Shown: positions 7,581-14,698 of the stretch, piece after piece
How the letters are laid out: each line of letters begins with the position of its first letter
Numbering within the stretch: the stretch's first letter is position 1
Source of the DNA: Kribbella pittospori
Lineage (GTDB): Bacteria > Actinomycetota > Actinomycetes > Propionibacteriales > Kribbellaceae
DNA length: 64,000 nt
Assembly: GCF_004331465.1 (NCBI RefSeq)
Contig: NZ_SJKB01000018.1
Location: forward strand, 62,001 to 126,000
Direction: 5' to 3'
The notes under the pieces: generated by a model
Seen by the model: only the letters and a program-made list of their open reading frames with translations
What the model was told of the DNA's origin: nothing
Database searches by the model: none
Program-made: the position numbers and the translations under genes

Positions 7581-8330
7581 ATGCGCACCTTCGGATCGCT
7601 CCTGGTGCGCGGACTGATCATCGGACTCTTCGCCGGCCTACTGGCCGGAACGTTCGCGTACGTGACGGGCGAACCGCACGTCGACGCCGCGATCGCCATC
7701 GAAGAGGCCGGTGCCGCGCACACCCACGACCATGGCGACGGTGCTGAGACCGCCGCCGAAGAGGAACCGCTCGTCAGCCGCGACGGCCAGAAGGCCGGGC
7801 TGTTCCTCGCGACCACCCTGTACGGCATCGCGCTCGGCGGGATCTTCGCCGTCGCCTTCACGTTGCTGCGGCGCAAGCTGCGGACCGAACGTGATCCGTA
7901 CGCCGCTCTCGGCCTGGCCGCTGCCGGCTTCGTCGGGATCGTGGTGGTCCCGTTCCTCAAATATCCACCGAACCCACCCGCGGTCGGCGATCCGGACACG
8001 ATCACCCGCCGTACGGTGACCTACTTGCTGACGCTCGTGATCGGACTGCTCGCGGTCTGGGCCGGTGTCGCGGCATCCCGCTGGGCCGCTCGGTACGGCG
8101 ACGTCGCCCGGCTGGCCGGTGGAGTGGTTGCCTTCCTCGTCACGATCGTGATCGCGTACCAGATCCTGCCGTCGATCAACGAGGTTCCGGGGTCGTTCCC
8201 CGCTACGCTGCTGTGGCAGTTCCGGTTCGCCTCACTCGGTACGCAGGCGACGCTGTGGCTCCTACTCGGATTCGGGTACGCCGCCGCAGTGGATCACCGG
8301 CTGTCCCGACAGAAGGTGGTAGCCGCTTGA
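7581..8330 (+). CDS. cbtA: CbtA-family cobalt transporter
   Basis: A 249-residue integral membrane protein with about five helices. A conserved N-terminal helix (LLVRGLIIGLFAGLLAGTFAYV) is followed by an extracytoplasmic loop with a histidine cluster HTHDH (47-51) that likely captures Co2+. A KYPPNPPAVGDPDTI block, typical of CbtA, comes before helix 3. It is read in the same transcript as cbtB under the cobalamin riboswitch, which supports cobalt import for corrin synthesis. The stop overlaps the TTG start of the next gene. Confidence 0.92.
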   Translation: MRTFGSLLVRGLIIGLFAGLLAGTFAYVTGEPHVDAAIAIEEAGAAHTHDHGDGAETAAEEEPLVSRDGQKAGLFLATTLYGIALGGIFAVAFTLLRRKLRTERDPYAALGLAAAGFVGIVVVPFLKYPPNPPAVGDPDTITRRTVTYLLTLVIGLLAVWAGVAASRWAARYGDVARLAGGVVAFLVTIVIAYQILPSINEVPGSFPATLLWQFRFASLGTQATLWLLLGFGYAAAVDHRLSRQKVVAA

Positions 8331-8896
8331 CGGCATTGACGCTGGTCGCCCACGCCCTGACCCCCGCGCTCCGTGGCCTCGTCCTCGGCGGCAACCCCGA
8401 CCCGGACCCGTCCGGCCTCACCGCCGCCCACGAGCTGAACGTCGAGGCCGCGCGCGAGTTGGCGGTCGACGCGGTCTTCGCTGGTCCCGAGGTGGCCGCC
8501 GTACGGACCGCGGAGGCGCTCGGCCTGACGCCGGTCGTCGAGCCGGCGCTGCGGGACCGCGACTACGGCGACTGGTCCGGCCGCGGACTCGAGGAGTTGC
8601 TCGCAGCCGATCCACAGCGGGTCACGGCGTGGCTGGAGCGTCCGCACACAGCCACGCCAGGCGGCGAGTCGGAGAACGACGTACTCACCCGAGTCGCCGA
8701 CTGGCTGGGCGATCTCGGTGAGCAGTACGGCGAACGTCGTACCGTCCTGGCCGTCGTCCACCCGTCGGTGGTGCGGGCAGCCGTCCTCTACGTCCTCGAC
8801 GCCCCAGCCGAGTCACTCCGCCATGTCGACGTCCGCCCCCTCGCCCACGTCCGCCTCTCCCTCCACGAAGGCTCCTGGTCCCTCGGCCTGGGCTGA
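8327..8896 (+). CDS. Histidine-phosphatase-fold protein of the cbt operon (RHG motif degenerate)
   Basis: A 189-residue phosphoglycerate-mutase/histidine-phosphatase fold. The nucleophile histidine is kept (LTLVAHALTP, H9), but the RHG triad reads AHA, so the first phosphate-binding arginine is absent. The acid segment RDRDYGDWSGRGLEELLAADP and the second histidine (LAVVHPSVVRAAV) are present. The best start is TTG 8327, overlapping the cbtA stop (TTGA) and giving a normal N-terminus. The position suggests a B12-pathway role such as an alpha-ribazole-phosphatase (CobC) paralogue, but loss of the arginine makes a catalytic role uncertain. It may be a pseudo-enzyme. Confidence 0.72.
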   Translation: MTALTLVAHALTPALRGLVLGGNPDPDPSGLTAAHELNVEAARELAVDAVFAGPEVAAVRTAEALGLTPVVEPALRDRDYGDWSGRGLEELLAADPQRVTAWLERPHTATPGGESENDVLTRVADWLGDLGEQYGERRTVLAVVHPSVVRAAVLYVLDAPAESLRHVDVRPLAHVRLSLHEGSWSLGLG

Positions 8897-8952
8897 TGCG
8901 CGAATCGCTGTCTGGCATCGCCAGAGTGGCCGCCAAGGTGTAAGACCGGGAT

Positions 8953-9336
8953 ATGACGCTCACCGAAGCCCGCAACCTCCTCCGCTCGGAACTGCTCGCG
9001 GTCGCGGCGCTCGTTGTCCCGGGCCAGACACCAACGGTGACGCAAGACGTCGGACCGGTCAGCCAGGAAGCCTTGTCGGACGACCGCGGCCCGGAATCGG
9101 TCTGCACCATTACCGTCGAAACCGGCGACCCGACCTCGCCCGACCCCGAAGCCCAGATCGGTTTCGCCGCCGAAACTCTCGACGGCCGCGGCTGGAAGGT
9201 CGAGGTCGCCCCGGTCGAAGGCGACCACCACCACCTCACCGCAAACCGCGACGGCTACGACCTCACCGTAGACGCCAGCACCACAGACTGGCGCCTAACC
9301 TTCACCGGCCAAACCCCCATCACCGACGACCTCTGA
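8953..9336 (+). CDS. Conserved-looking hypothetical protein
   Basis: A 127-residue soluble acidic protein I cannot assign. It has a short amphipathic N-terminal helix (TEARNLLRSELLAVAALVVP), then an alternating beta-type region. The pattern of strand-like segments (VCTITVETGD, GRGWKVEVAPVEGD, GYDLTVDASTTDWRLTFTG) suggests a small alpha+beta fold similar in feel to LppA/DUF-type lipoprotein domains, but no signal peptide or lipobox is present. ATG 8953 follows a weak GGGAT site. Codon use is C-rich at third positions like real neighbours. It ends at the edge of the palindromic repeat element. Confidence 0.6.
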   Translation: MTLTEARNLLRSELLAVAALVVPGQTPTVTQDVGPVSQEALSDDRGPESVCTITVETGDPTSPDPEAQIGFAAETLDGRGWKVEVAPVEGDHHHLTANRDGYDLTVDASTTDWRLTFTGQTPITDDL

Positions 9337-9925
9337 GGTAGCTGGTTGTCTGGGGTTGTTCTTCCCCAGGGTGCTACGCATTCGCTCCTCCGTCGCGACC
9401 GCTACGCGCGCTCCCGCCCACCCGTCGTTTCCTGGTGGGCTTATCGCCCACACTGTCCGGCCTACCGGCCGGCCTTCGGTGGCGAGGCTGCCGCCTCGCG
9501 GTTTGCGGGCTGATCGCCCGCGCTGTGCGTGCTCCTTCGTCGCGCGCACTCGACTACCCCACCACCTCTGTCCGCAAGTCAGTTGCCGGTACGGGCATCG
9601 GCGCTTGGAACAGGAACTGGTGGGACGGCAGAAGGTTCTTTCTGTTCCAGCCCTGGAGGATCCGTCGCTTTCCCCGGGGACTTCCTGCAACCCCAACCAG
9701 GCCCCGCCGCACACCAGCCCCCGGAGGGTGCGGCGATAAGCCGCAGGCGGCAGCCCAGAGGTGTGGGCGATAAGCCCACCAGCAGAGGTCGGGCGGCAAG
9801 CGCCGCCGAACCCCGGGCGGTGGCCCGGAGGTGTGGGCGATGAGCCCACCAGGGAACGACGGGTGGGCGGGAGCGCGCGTAGCGGCGCGACGGAGGAGCG
9901 GTGCGCAGCACGCCGGGGAAGGTCT
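9337..9925. repeat. Large imperfect palindromic element with an array of small hairpins
   Basis: This 590-base stretch has no credible gene. Its outer 90 bases (9363-9452) match the reverse complement of 9831-9920 at roughly 90 percent by eye, sharing blocks such as GCTCCTCCGTCGCG, CGCTACGCGCGCTCCCG and CCCACCCGTCGTT. Between the arms are many mini-hairpins: GTGGGC-ttatc-GCCCAC (9436-9452), GCGGGC-tgat-cGCCCGC (about 9505), GCGGC-gataa-GCCGC (about 9731), and GTGGGC-gataa/gatga-GCCCAC (9763-9779, 9833-9849). A central stem pairs GGAACAG (9607-9613) with CTGTTCC (9642-9648). No transposase or target duplication is evident. It looks like a non-autonomous interspersed element or a structured RNA/DNA element. 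Confidence 0.8.
9761..9852. repeat. 70-base direct repeat inside the palindromic element
   Basis: The block GAGGTGTGGGCGATAAGCC and following CCACCAG at about 9758-9782 recurs at about 9828-9852 with one change (GATAA to GATGA), offset by exactly 70 bases. Each copy holds one GTGGGC/GCCCAC hairpin. A diverged third relative (GTGCGGCGATAAGCCGC) lies at about 9728. This suggests the right half grew by tandem duplication. Confidence 0.7.
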
Positions 9926-9928
9926 TTC

Positions 9929-10306
9929 TCAGCTCGTCGCGGCTCGTTCTGCGGCGCTCCGGAGTACGCAGAATTCGTTGCCTTCGGGGTCGTGCATGAC
10001 TACAAAGCCGGTGCCGTCGGGTTCGCGGTGGTCGTTGGCGATGGTGGCGCCGATGGTGAGGAGCCATTCGACCTCGGCGTCTCGCGGGCCGTCCGGTTCG
10101 AGGCAGAGGTGGACGCGGTTCTTGACCACCTTCTCGTCGTCGTTCTGGCCGAAGAGCAGCGTCATCGAGTCCGTGACGACTGCGGCGTACGGGTCGTCCG
10201 GCGCATCGTCGTCGGGGCGCGGTGCCCTCAGCACCTGCAGCCAGAAGCCGGCCAACTCGTAGGGGTTGTGGGCGTCGAAGGTCACCGTGCGAACGTGCGA
10301 AGTCAT
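9929..10306 (-). CDS. VOC-superfamily (glyoxalase/bleomycin-resistance-like) protein
   Basis: A 125-residue single VOC domain with two beta-alpha-beta-beta-beta modules. The N-terminal module starts VRTVTFDAHNPYELAGFWLQVL, and the C-terminal module ends FVVMHDPEGNEFCVL, the typical DPxGNxFxV strand. Actinobacterial proteins of this type are usually unassigned dioxygenase or resistance-like proteins. The histidine in RVHLCLEPD and the glutamate in GNEF are plausible metal ligands. Start ATG 10306 is preferred over an extension to 10366, as it lies directly before the domain. The 3' end abuts the palindromic element. Confidence 0.85.
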   Translation of the reverse strand: MTSHVRTVTFDAHNPYELAGFWLQVLRAPRPDDDAPDDPYAAVVTDSMTLLFGQNDDEKVVKNRVHLCLEPDGPRDAEVEWLLTIGATIANDHREPDGTGFVVMHDPEGNEFCVLRSAAERAATS

Positions 10307-10346
10307 GCGCCGAGCGTCGCGCACGCCAGGTGCTAGCGCCACCGGA

Positions 10347-10967
10347 TTACCCGGAACCGACGCCACCGGATGACCTACGGAACATCAGGCACTCATCGGG
10401 GATCGCGGGATCGAGGTACGGCGTGAAGCCGGCGGCGACTGCGATCTCGGTGAGTCCTTCAGGCAGCCACCGATGGACGTAGATGTTCATGGGATGGCCG
10501 CCGTACCCGGAGGTCTTCCAAGTTGACTCCTCGCCGACATGAAAGCCGACCAACAGAACCCCATCGGGCCGGAGGACCCGGTAGAACTCGGCGAACGCCT
10601 GCGGGACCACATCGCGGGGCAAGTGAATGACCGACCACCACGACACCACTCCGCCGAGCTCGCCATCGGGTAGGTCCAGCGCGGTCATCGAACCGACCCG
10701 ATAGTCCAGATCGGGATGGTCTCGCCGGGCGACCTCGATCATCCCGGGGGACAGGTCGATCCCGATCACCGGTAGACCACGCGAAGCCAGCAGACCGACG
10801 ACCCGGCCCGGTCCGCACCCCACGTCCAGCACCGGCCCACCTTCGGCGAGCTTGCCGAACAGGTCGAGAATCGGCGCCTCGAACGCCGGGCCGTCCTGCA
10901 CGAGTTCGGCGTACGAGACGGCGACAGTGTCGTACGACGTCCGGATGTCGGCGAGATGATCGGTCAC
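10347..10967 (-). CDS. Class I SAM-dependent methyltransferase
   Basis: A 206-residue Rossmann-like methyltransferase. Motif I is PVLDVGCGPGRVVGLL (46-60), motif II has the acidic residue in VIGIDLSPGMIEVARRDHPD, and motif IV/post-IV are VVSWWSVIHLPRD and FYRVLRPDGVLLVGFHVG. This is the methyltransferase_11/25 pattern for small-molecule acceptors; the acceptor is unknown. The C-terminus ends in a Ser/Gly tail. No operon partner: the upstream FAH gene is 88 bases away across a tandem repeat and may be co-transcribed. Confidence 0.88.
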   Translation of the reverse strand: MTDHLADIRTSYDTVAVSYAELVQDGPAFEAPILDLFGKLAEGGPVLDVGCGPGRVVGLLASRGLPVIGIDLSPGMIEVARRDHPDLDYRVGSMTALDLPDGELGGVVSWWSVIHLPRDVVPQAFAEFYRVLRPDGVLLVGFHVGEESTWKTSGYGGHPMNIYVHRWLPEGLTEIAVAAGFTPYLDPAIPDECLMFRRSSGGVGSG

Positions 10968-11003
10968 CCGGCCGACCCTAGAGCCGGCCGGGGACAGTTT
11001 CAG

Positions 11004-11071
11004 ATCAGGCCTCGCCGAGGGTCACGCCTCGCCGAGGATCAGGCTCTGCCGAGTATCAGGCCTTGCCGAGG
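11004..11071. repeat. Four tandem 17-bp repeats at the 3' end of the FAH gene
   Basis: Units at 11004-11020, 11021-11037, 11038-11054 and 11055-11071 all fit ATCAGGCCTCGCCGAGG with 1-3 changes. The last copy contains the stop and the final codons (LGKA-stop) of the FAH gene, so the array looks like tandem duplication of the gene's end. Most units carry an internal CCTCG-C-CGAGG palindrome, so the array may also act as a transcription-terminating hairpin cluster. Confidence 0.85.
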
Positions 11072-11907
11072 GTTTGCTTCTGCCGGCCGAGACCCTGGAT
11101 CTCCAGTTCCATCGTGTCGCCGGGCGCGAGGTACGGGAACCGGCCGGACAGCGCGACGCCTTCCGGGGTGCCGGTGTTGACGATGTCGCCGGGGTCGAGC
11201 GTCATGTACTGCGACAGGTCGCGGATCAGCGCCGCGACGCTGAAGATCATGTCCCGGGTGTTGGACGCCTGGCGCGGCTCACCGTTGACCCAGGACTTCA
11301 GGTCGAGGTTCTGCGGGTCACCGATCTCGTCGGCCGGGACCAGTGCCGGGCCGAGCGGGTTGAACGTCTCGCAGCACTTGCCCTTGGACCACTGGCCACC
11401 GGACTGCTCGAGCTGGAAGGCCCGCTCGGACACGTCGTTCGACACCGCGTACCCGGCGATGCACGCGAGCGCTTCCGCGTCGGAGTCGACGTATCGGGCC
11501 TGCTTGCCGATGACGACGGCGAGCTCGACCTCCCAGTCGGTCTTGGTCGAACCGCGCGGCACGAGTACGTCGTCGTTCGGGCCGACGACCGTGTTCGGGG
11601 TCTTGAAGAAGACGATCGGCTGCTTCGGCGGCTCGGCGCCGGACTCGGCCGCGTGGGCGGCGTAGTTCTGGCCGATGCAGACCACCGCGCCCGGCCTGGC
11701 GATCGGGGCGCCGATCCGCAGGCCCTCGACCTCGGCGGCCGGCAGGTCGCCTGCTTCGAGCGCGGCGCGGGCTCGGGCTATACCGTCTGCGGCGAGGAAA
11801 GCCCCGTCGATCTCAGCGGTGACGGAGCTCAGGTCGTGAACGGTGCCGTCGGCGGCGCGCACGTACGGGCGCTCCTCACCGACCGCGCCGAGGCGCAGCA
11901 GTTCCAC
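11056..11907 (-). CDS. Fumarylacetoacetate hydrolase family protein (sugar-acid diketo hydrolase-like)
   Basis: A 283-residue FAH-fold enzyme. The catalytic domain starts at about residue 72 (PGAVVCIGQNYAAHAAESG), with metal-binding E126 and E128 in DWEVELAVVIGK, D158 (VSNDVSERAFQ), and the C-terminal LDPGDIVNTGTPEGVALS loop. Length and sequence pattern match FAH proteins that act as 2,4-diketo-3-deoxy-sugar-acid hydrolases or ureidoglycolate-lyase-like enzymes. It is a GTG start with AGGGAG upstream. It lies 19 bases behind an FCD-GntR gene and divergent from a sugar-acid dehydratase and a lactonase, so a role in non-phosphorylated L-fuconate or L-rhamnonate-type catabolism is likely (inference). 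Confidence 0.85.
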   Translation of the reverse strand: MELLRLGAVGEERPYVRAADGTVHDLSSVTAEIDGAFLAADGIARARAALEAGDLPAAEVEGLRIGAPIARPGAVVCIGQNYAAHAAESGAEPPKQPIVFFKTPNTVVGPNDDVLVPRGSTKTDWEVELAVVIGKQARYVDSDAEALACIAGYAVSNDVSERAFQLEQSGGQWSKGKCCETFNPLGPALVPADEIGDPQNLDLKSWVNGEPRQASNTRDMIFSVAALIRDLSQYMTLDPGDIVNTGTPEGVALSGRFPYLAPGDTMELEIQGLGRQKQTLGKA

Positions 11908-11926
11908 AAAGATCTCCCTGGGTGAG

Positions 11927-12622
11927 TCATTCCTGGTCGAAGATCGGCCGCAACCGGGCCCGGGAGGCCTCGATATGCGCCCGCATCGCCGCGGCCGCCT
12001 CCTCCGGGTCGCCCTTGCGGACGGCGGTCACGACAGTCTTGTGCTCCCGCAACGCCTTTGTCGCGATGCCGCCACCGTAGTACAGCCGGAACAGGTGCAG
12101 GTGGCAGTGTGTCCGCGCAAAGGACAGCCGGGCCGTCTCGTTGCCGGACAGCTCCAGTACCAGGTCGTGGAAGCGCTGGTCGTGCGCCGCCATCGCCCGG
12201 TAGCTCTCGTACGCCGGGCGGTCCGGTACGTCGGTGTAGCTCAGCATCTCGGCCTTGAGCCGGGCCAGGTCCTCGGTCCCGGCCCGCTCGGCAGCACGCC
12301 CGGCCGCCCACGGCTCGATGTGCAGCCGGTACTCGAACAGGTCGTCGAACTCGTCCCGGGTCAGCCGGGACGACACCCGGTAACCGCGCAGCGGCTCCTT
12401 GATCACCAGGCCGTCGGACTCCAGCCGCGCCAGCGACTCCCGGATCGGGGTCTGGGAGATGCCCAGTTCGCGGGTCAGCGCGTCGATGTTCAGCCGGGTG
12501 CCCGGCTGGACCACGCTGTCCATGATCAGGCCCTTGACCGTCTCGTAGACGTCGTCGCTCAGTACCTGTCGCTGGGGCAGGCGCGCGAGCTGCCCCGCCA
12601 GACCCACATGCGCATCCGTCAC
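11927..12622 (-). CDS. GntR-family regulator, FadR/FCD type
   Basis: 231 residues. The N-terminal winged helix (about 20-85) includes LSDDVYETVKGLIMDSVV and LTRELGISQTPIRESLARLES; the C-terminal all-helical FCD domain has metal-type histidines (AHDQRFHDLVLELSGN, RAHIEASRARL). The GTG at 12622 is chosen because GGGAGGAG lies 5 bases upstream; the frame continues to 12658 but that part contains the RBS. FCD regulators normally bind sugar acids or carboxylates. It is co-transcribed with the FAH gene and divergent from the dehydratase-lactonase pair, with a palindrome in the gap. Confidence 0.9.
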   Translation of the reverse strand: MTDAHVGLAGQLARLPQRQVLSDDVYETVKGLIMDSVVQPGTRLNIDALTRELGISQTPIRESLARLESDGLVIKEPLRGYRVSSRLTRDEFDDLFEYRLHIEPWAAGRAAERAGTEDLARLKAEMLSYTDVPDRPAYESYRAMAAHDQRFHDLVLELSGNETARLSFARTHCHLHLFRLYYGGGIATKALREHKTVVTAVRKGDPEEAAAAMRAHIEASRARLRPIFDQE

Positions 12623-12701
12623 GGTCGCTCCTCCCGGGAAGCCCACATTCTGCCCCACACTTGACGGCTCCAGCGTGAAGCGGCAGCATCAGGTTGGCAA
12701 T

Positions 12702-12713
12702 ATCCTATAGGAT
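12702..12713. promoter_or_regulatory. Perfect 12-bp palindrome, candidate GntR operator
   Basis: ATCCTATAGGAT lies between the divergent GntR gene and the dehydratase gene, 12 bases before the dehydratase ATG and overlapping a likely -10 region (TATCCT/TATAGG). Short perfect dyads of this kind are typical FCD-GntR operators. The CTGGAG RBS follows immediately. Confidence 0.65.
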
Positions 12714-12725
12714 CTGGAGTCGCCC

Positions 12726-13859
12726 ATGACCACGCTGTCCCGCCGGATCGCACCAGTCGGGCTGCCGGCCGGTACGACGGTAACCCGGGCCGAGGCGTTC
12801 CTGGTCGACCTGGAGGTCGAGACGGTCCGGACCGATGCCGTGCAGTCCTTCCTGAAGCAGGAGACGGTCTTCGTCGAGCTGGAGACCTCGGACGGAGCGG
12901 TCGGACTCGGGTACTCCTACACGATCGGCACGGGCGGCACCGCCGTACTGGCGCTGCTGCGTGATCACCTGCTGCCGCGACTGGTGGGTGCCGACGCACG
13001 GAACGTCGAGGGGTTGTGGTCGGATCTGTTCTGGTCCACCCACGCCACGACGGTCGGAGCGATCACCTCGCTGGCCCTGGCCTCGGTGGACACCGCGCTG
13101 TGGGATCTGCGCTGCCTGCGCGCCGGTGAACCGTTGTGGCGGCTGGCAGGCGGGTTCCGGCAGCAGGTCCCGCTGTACGACACCGAGGGCGGTTGGTTGC
13201 ACCTGACAACCGATGAGCTCGTCGCGGGCGCGCTGGCGTCGCAGCAGGCGGGCTGGCCGGGCGTCAAGCTCAAGGTCGGCAAGCCCCGCCTCCACGAGGA
13301 CCTCGAACGGCTCCGGGCGGTCCGGGACGCGGTCGGTCCCGCACTGGACATCATGGTCGACGCGAACCAGTCGATGACGTACGCCGAAGCCAAGCGACGG
13401 GCCGCCGCGTTCGAGGCCGTCGACCTGTCCTGGTTCGAGGAGCCGCTGCCGGCCGACGACGTGACCGGCCACATCCGGCTGGCTGAGTCGACGTCGATCC
13501 CGATCGCGGTCGGCGAGTCGCTGTACTCGATCTCGCAGTTCCGCGAGTACGTCGCCGGCGGCGGTGCCGGGATCGTCCAGGCCGACGTGGCCCGGATCGG
13601 CGGGATCACGCCGTGGCTCAAGGTCGCGCACCTGGCCGAGGCGTTCAACCTGGAAATCTGCCCACACTTCCTGATGGAGCTGCACGTGAGCCTGACGGCT
13701 GCCGTACCGAACGGGCGGTACGTCGAGCACATCCCGCAGTTGCGGGCCATCACGCGGTCCGAGATGGCTGTGGTGGACGGACACGCGGTCGCTCCGGACA
13801 CGCCCGGGTTGGGGATCGAGTGGGACCGGGACGCGATCGACGATCGGACAGTGGCATGA
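12726..13859 (+). CDS. Enolase-superfamily (mandelate racemase group) sugar-acid dehydratase
   Basis: 377 residues. The N-terminal capping domain runs to about 140, then a beta/alpha barrel with the MR-subgroup catalytic set: KxK (K181, K183 in GVKLKVGK), Mg ligands D212 (VDANQ), E238/E239 (WFEEPLP) and E264 (VGESLYS), and the D287-H314 dyad (QADVARIGGIT, CPHFLMELH). Such residues catalyse proton abstraction and beta-elimination from sugar acids. Neighbours (lactonase, FAH hydrolase, FCD regulator) suggest a fuconate- or rhamnonate-type dehydratase. It is shorter than classical ~440-residue L-fuconate dehydratases, so the exact acid is open. The stop overlaps the next gene (ATGA). Confidence 0.88.
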   Translation: MTTLSRRIAPVGLPAGTTVTRAEAFLVDLEVETVRTDAVQSFLKQETVFVELETSDGAVGLGYSYTIGTGGTAVLALLRDHLLPRLVGADARNVEGLWSDLFWSTHATTVGAITSLALASVDTALWDLRCLRAGEPLWRLAGGFRQQVPLYDTEGGWLHLTTDELVAGALASQQAGWPGVKLKVGKPRLHEDLERLRAVRDAVGPALDIMVDANQSMTYAEAKRRAAAFEAVDLSWFEEPLPADDVTGHIRLAESTSIPIAVGESLYSISQFREYVAGGGAGIVQADVARIGGITPWLKVAHLAEAFNLEICPHFLMELHVSLTAAVPNGRYVEHIPQLRAITRSEMAVVDGHAVAPDTPGLGIEWDRDAIDDRTVA

Positions 13860-14698
13860 GCAGAGTCGACGCCCACCACCACGTCTGGGATCTGAGCGTC
13901 CGTGAGCAGAGCTGGATGGTCGGGCCGGAAATGGACCCGATCCGACGGAACTTCGCCGTCGACGATCTGGCTCCGTTGGCCGCGGCCGCGGATGTCACCG
14001 CGACGGTGCTGGTGCAGACCGTCGGGCTGGTGGAGGAGACGGTGGAGTTCCTGGAGATTGCTGCGAGCAACGAGTTGGTCGCGGGAGTGGTCGGCTGGGT
14101 GGATCTCACCGCCGACGACGTGGCGACGGCCTTGTCCGGGCTTGCGGCGCGGCCGGATGGCCCGTATTTGAAGGGGATCCGCCACCAGGTCCACGACGAA
14201 CCGGATGTCGACTGGCTCCTTCGCCCCGAGGTCCAGCGCGGCCTCACCGCGGTCGCGGACGCCGGTCTGGTCTACGACCTCCTGACCAAGACCCCACATC
14301 TCCCCGCCGCCCTCTCGACCGCCCGCGCGTTCCCCCAACTGACCTTCGTCGTCGACCACATCTCCAAGCCCGTGATCGGTGAGCCCCTGGAGCCGTGGGC
14401 AACTCAGCTGCGTGAGCTGGCCGCACTGCCGAACGTCACCTGCAAGCTCTCCGGGATGGTCACCGAGGCATCGTGGACGGACTGGAAGCCCGCCGACCTG
14501 CAGCCGTACGCCGACGTCGTACTGGATGCCTTCGGCCCCGACCGCGTGATGTTCGGCTCCGACTGGCCCGTCTGCCTGCTGGCTGCGTCGTACGCCCAGG
14601 TGGTCGACACCGCGGAGACTCTGACGGCCAGGCTGAGTCCCGCGGAGCGTGAAGCAGTCTTCAGCACCACGGCGACCCGCACCTACAAGCTGTCCTGA
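13856..14698 (+). CDS. Amidohydrolase-2 family lactonase-like protein
   Basis: 280 residues, a TIM-barrel of the COG3618 amidohydrolase group. It starts MSRVDAHHHVWDL (HxH at H7/H9), has the strand-end histidine FVVDHISKP, and the terminal aspartate MFGSDWPVCLLAA. Members include L-fucono-1,5-lactonase, L-rhamnono-lactonase and 2-pyrone-4,6-dicarboxylate lactonase. The ATGA overlap with the dehydratase shows translational coupling. The pair would hydrolyse a sugar lactone and then dehydrate the acid (inference). The frame extends upstream to 13613 but that part is a shadow of the dehydratase. The 3' end overlaps the convergent polymerase pseudogene by 16 bases. Confidence 0.88.
   Translation: MSRVDAHHHVWDLSVREQSWMVGPEMDPIRRNFAVDDLAPLAAAADVTATVLVQTVGLVEETVEFLEIAASNELVAGVVGWVDLTADDVATALSGLAARPDGPYLKGIRHQVHDEPDVDWLLRPEVQRGLTAVADAGLVYDLLTKTPHLPAALSTARAFPQLTFVVDHISKPVIGEPLEPWATQLRELAALPNVTCKLSGMVTEASWTDWKPADLQPYADVVLDAFGPDRVMFGSDWPVCLLAASYAQVVDTAETLTARLSPAEREAVFSTTATRTYKLS

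Noticed and set aside
9356..9849. Several 80-190-residue frames across the palindromic element on both strands
   Set aside because: They exist because of GC bias; inverted arms encode the same peptide fragments (for example WAISPPGNDGWAGARVA) in opposite directions, which is repeat structure, not a gene.
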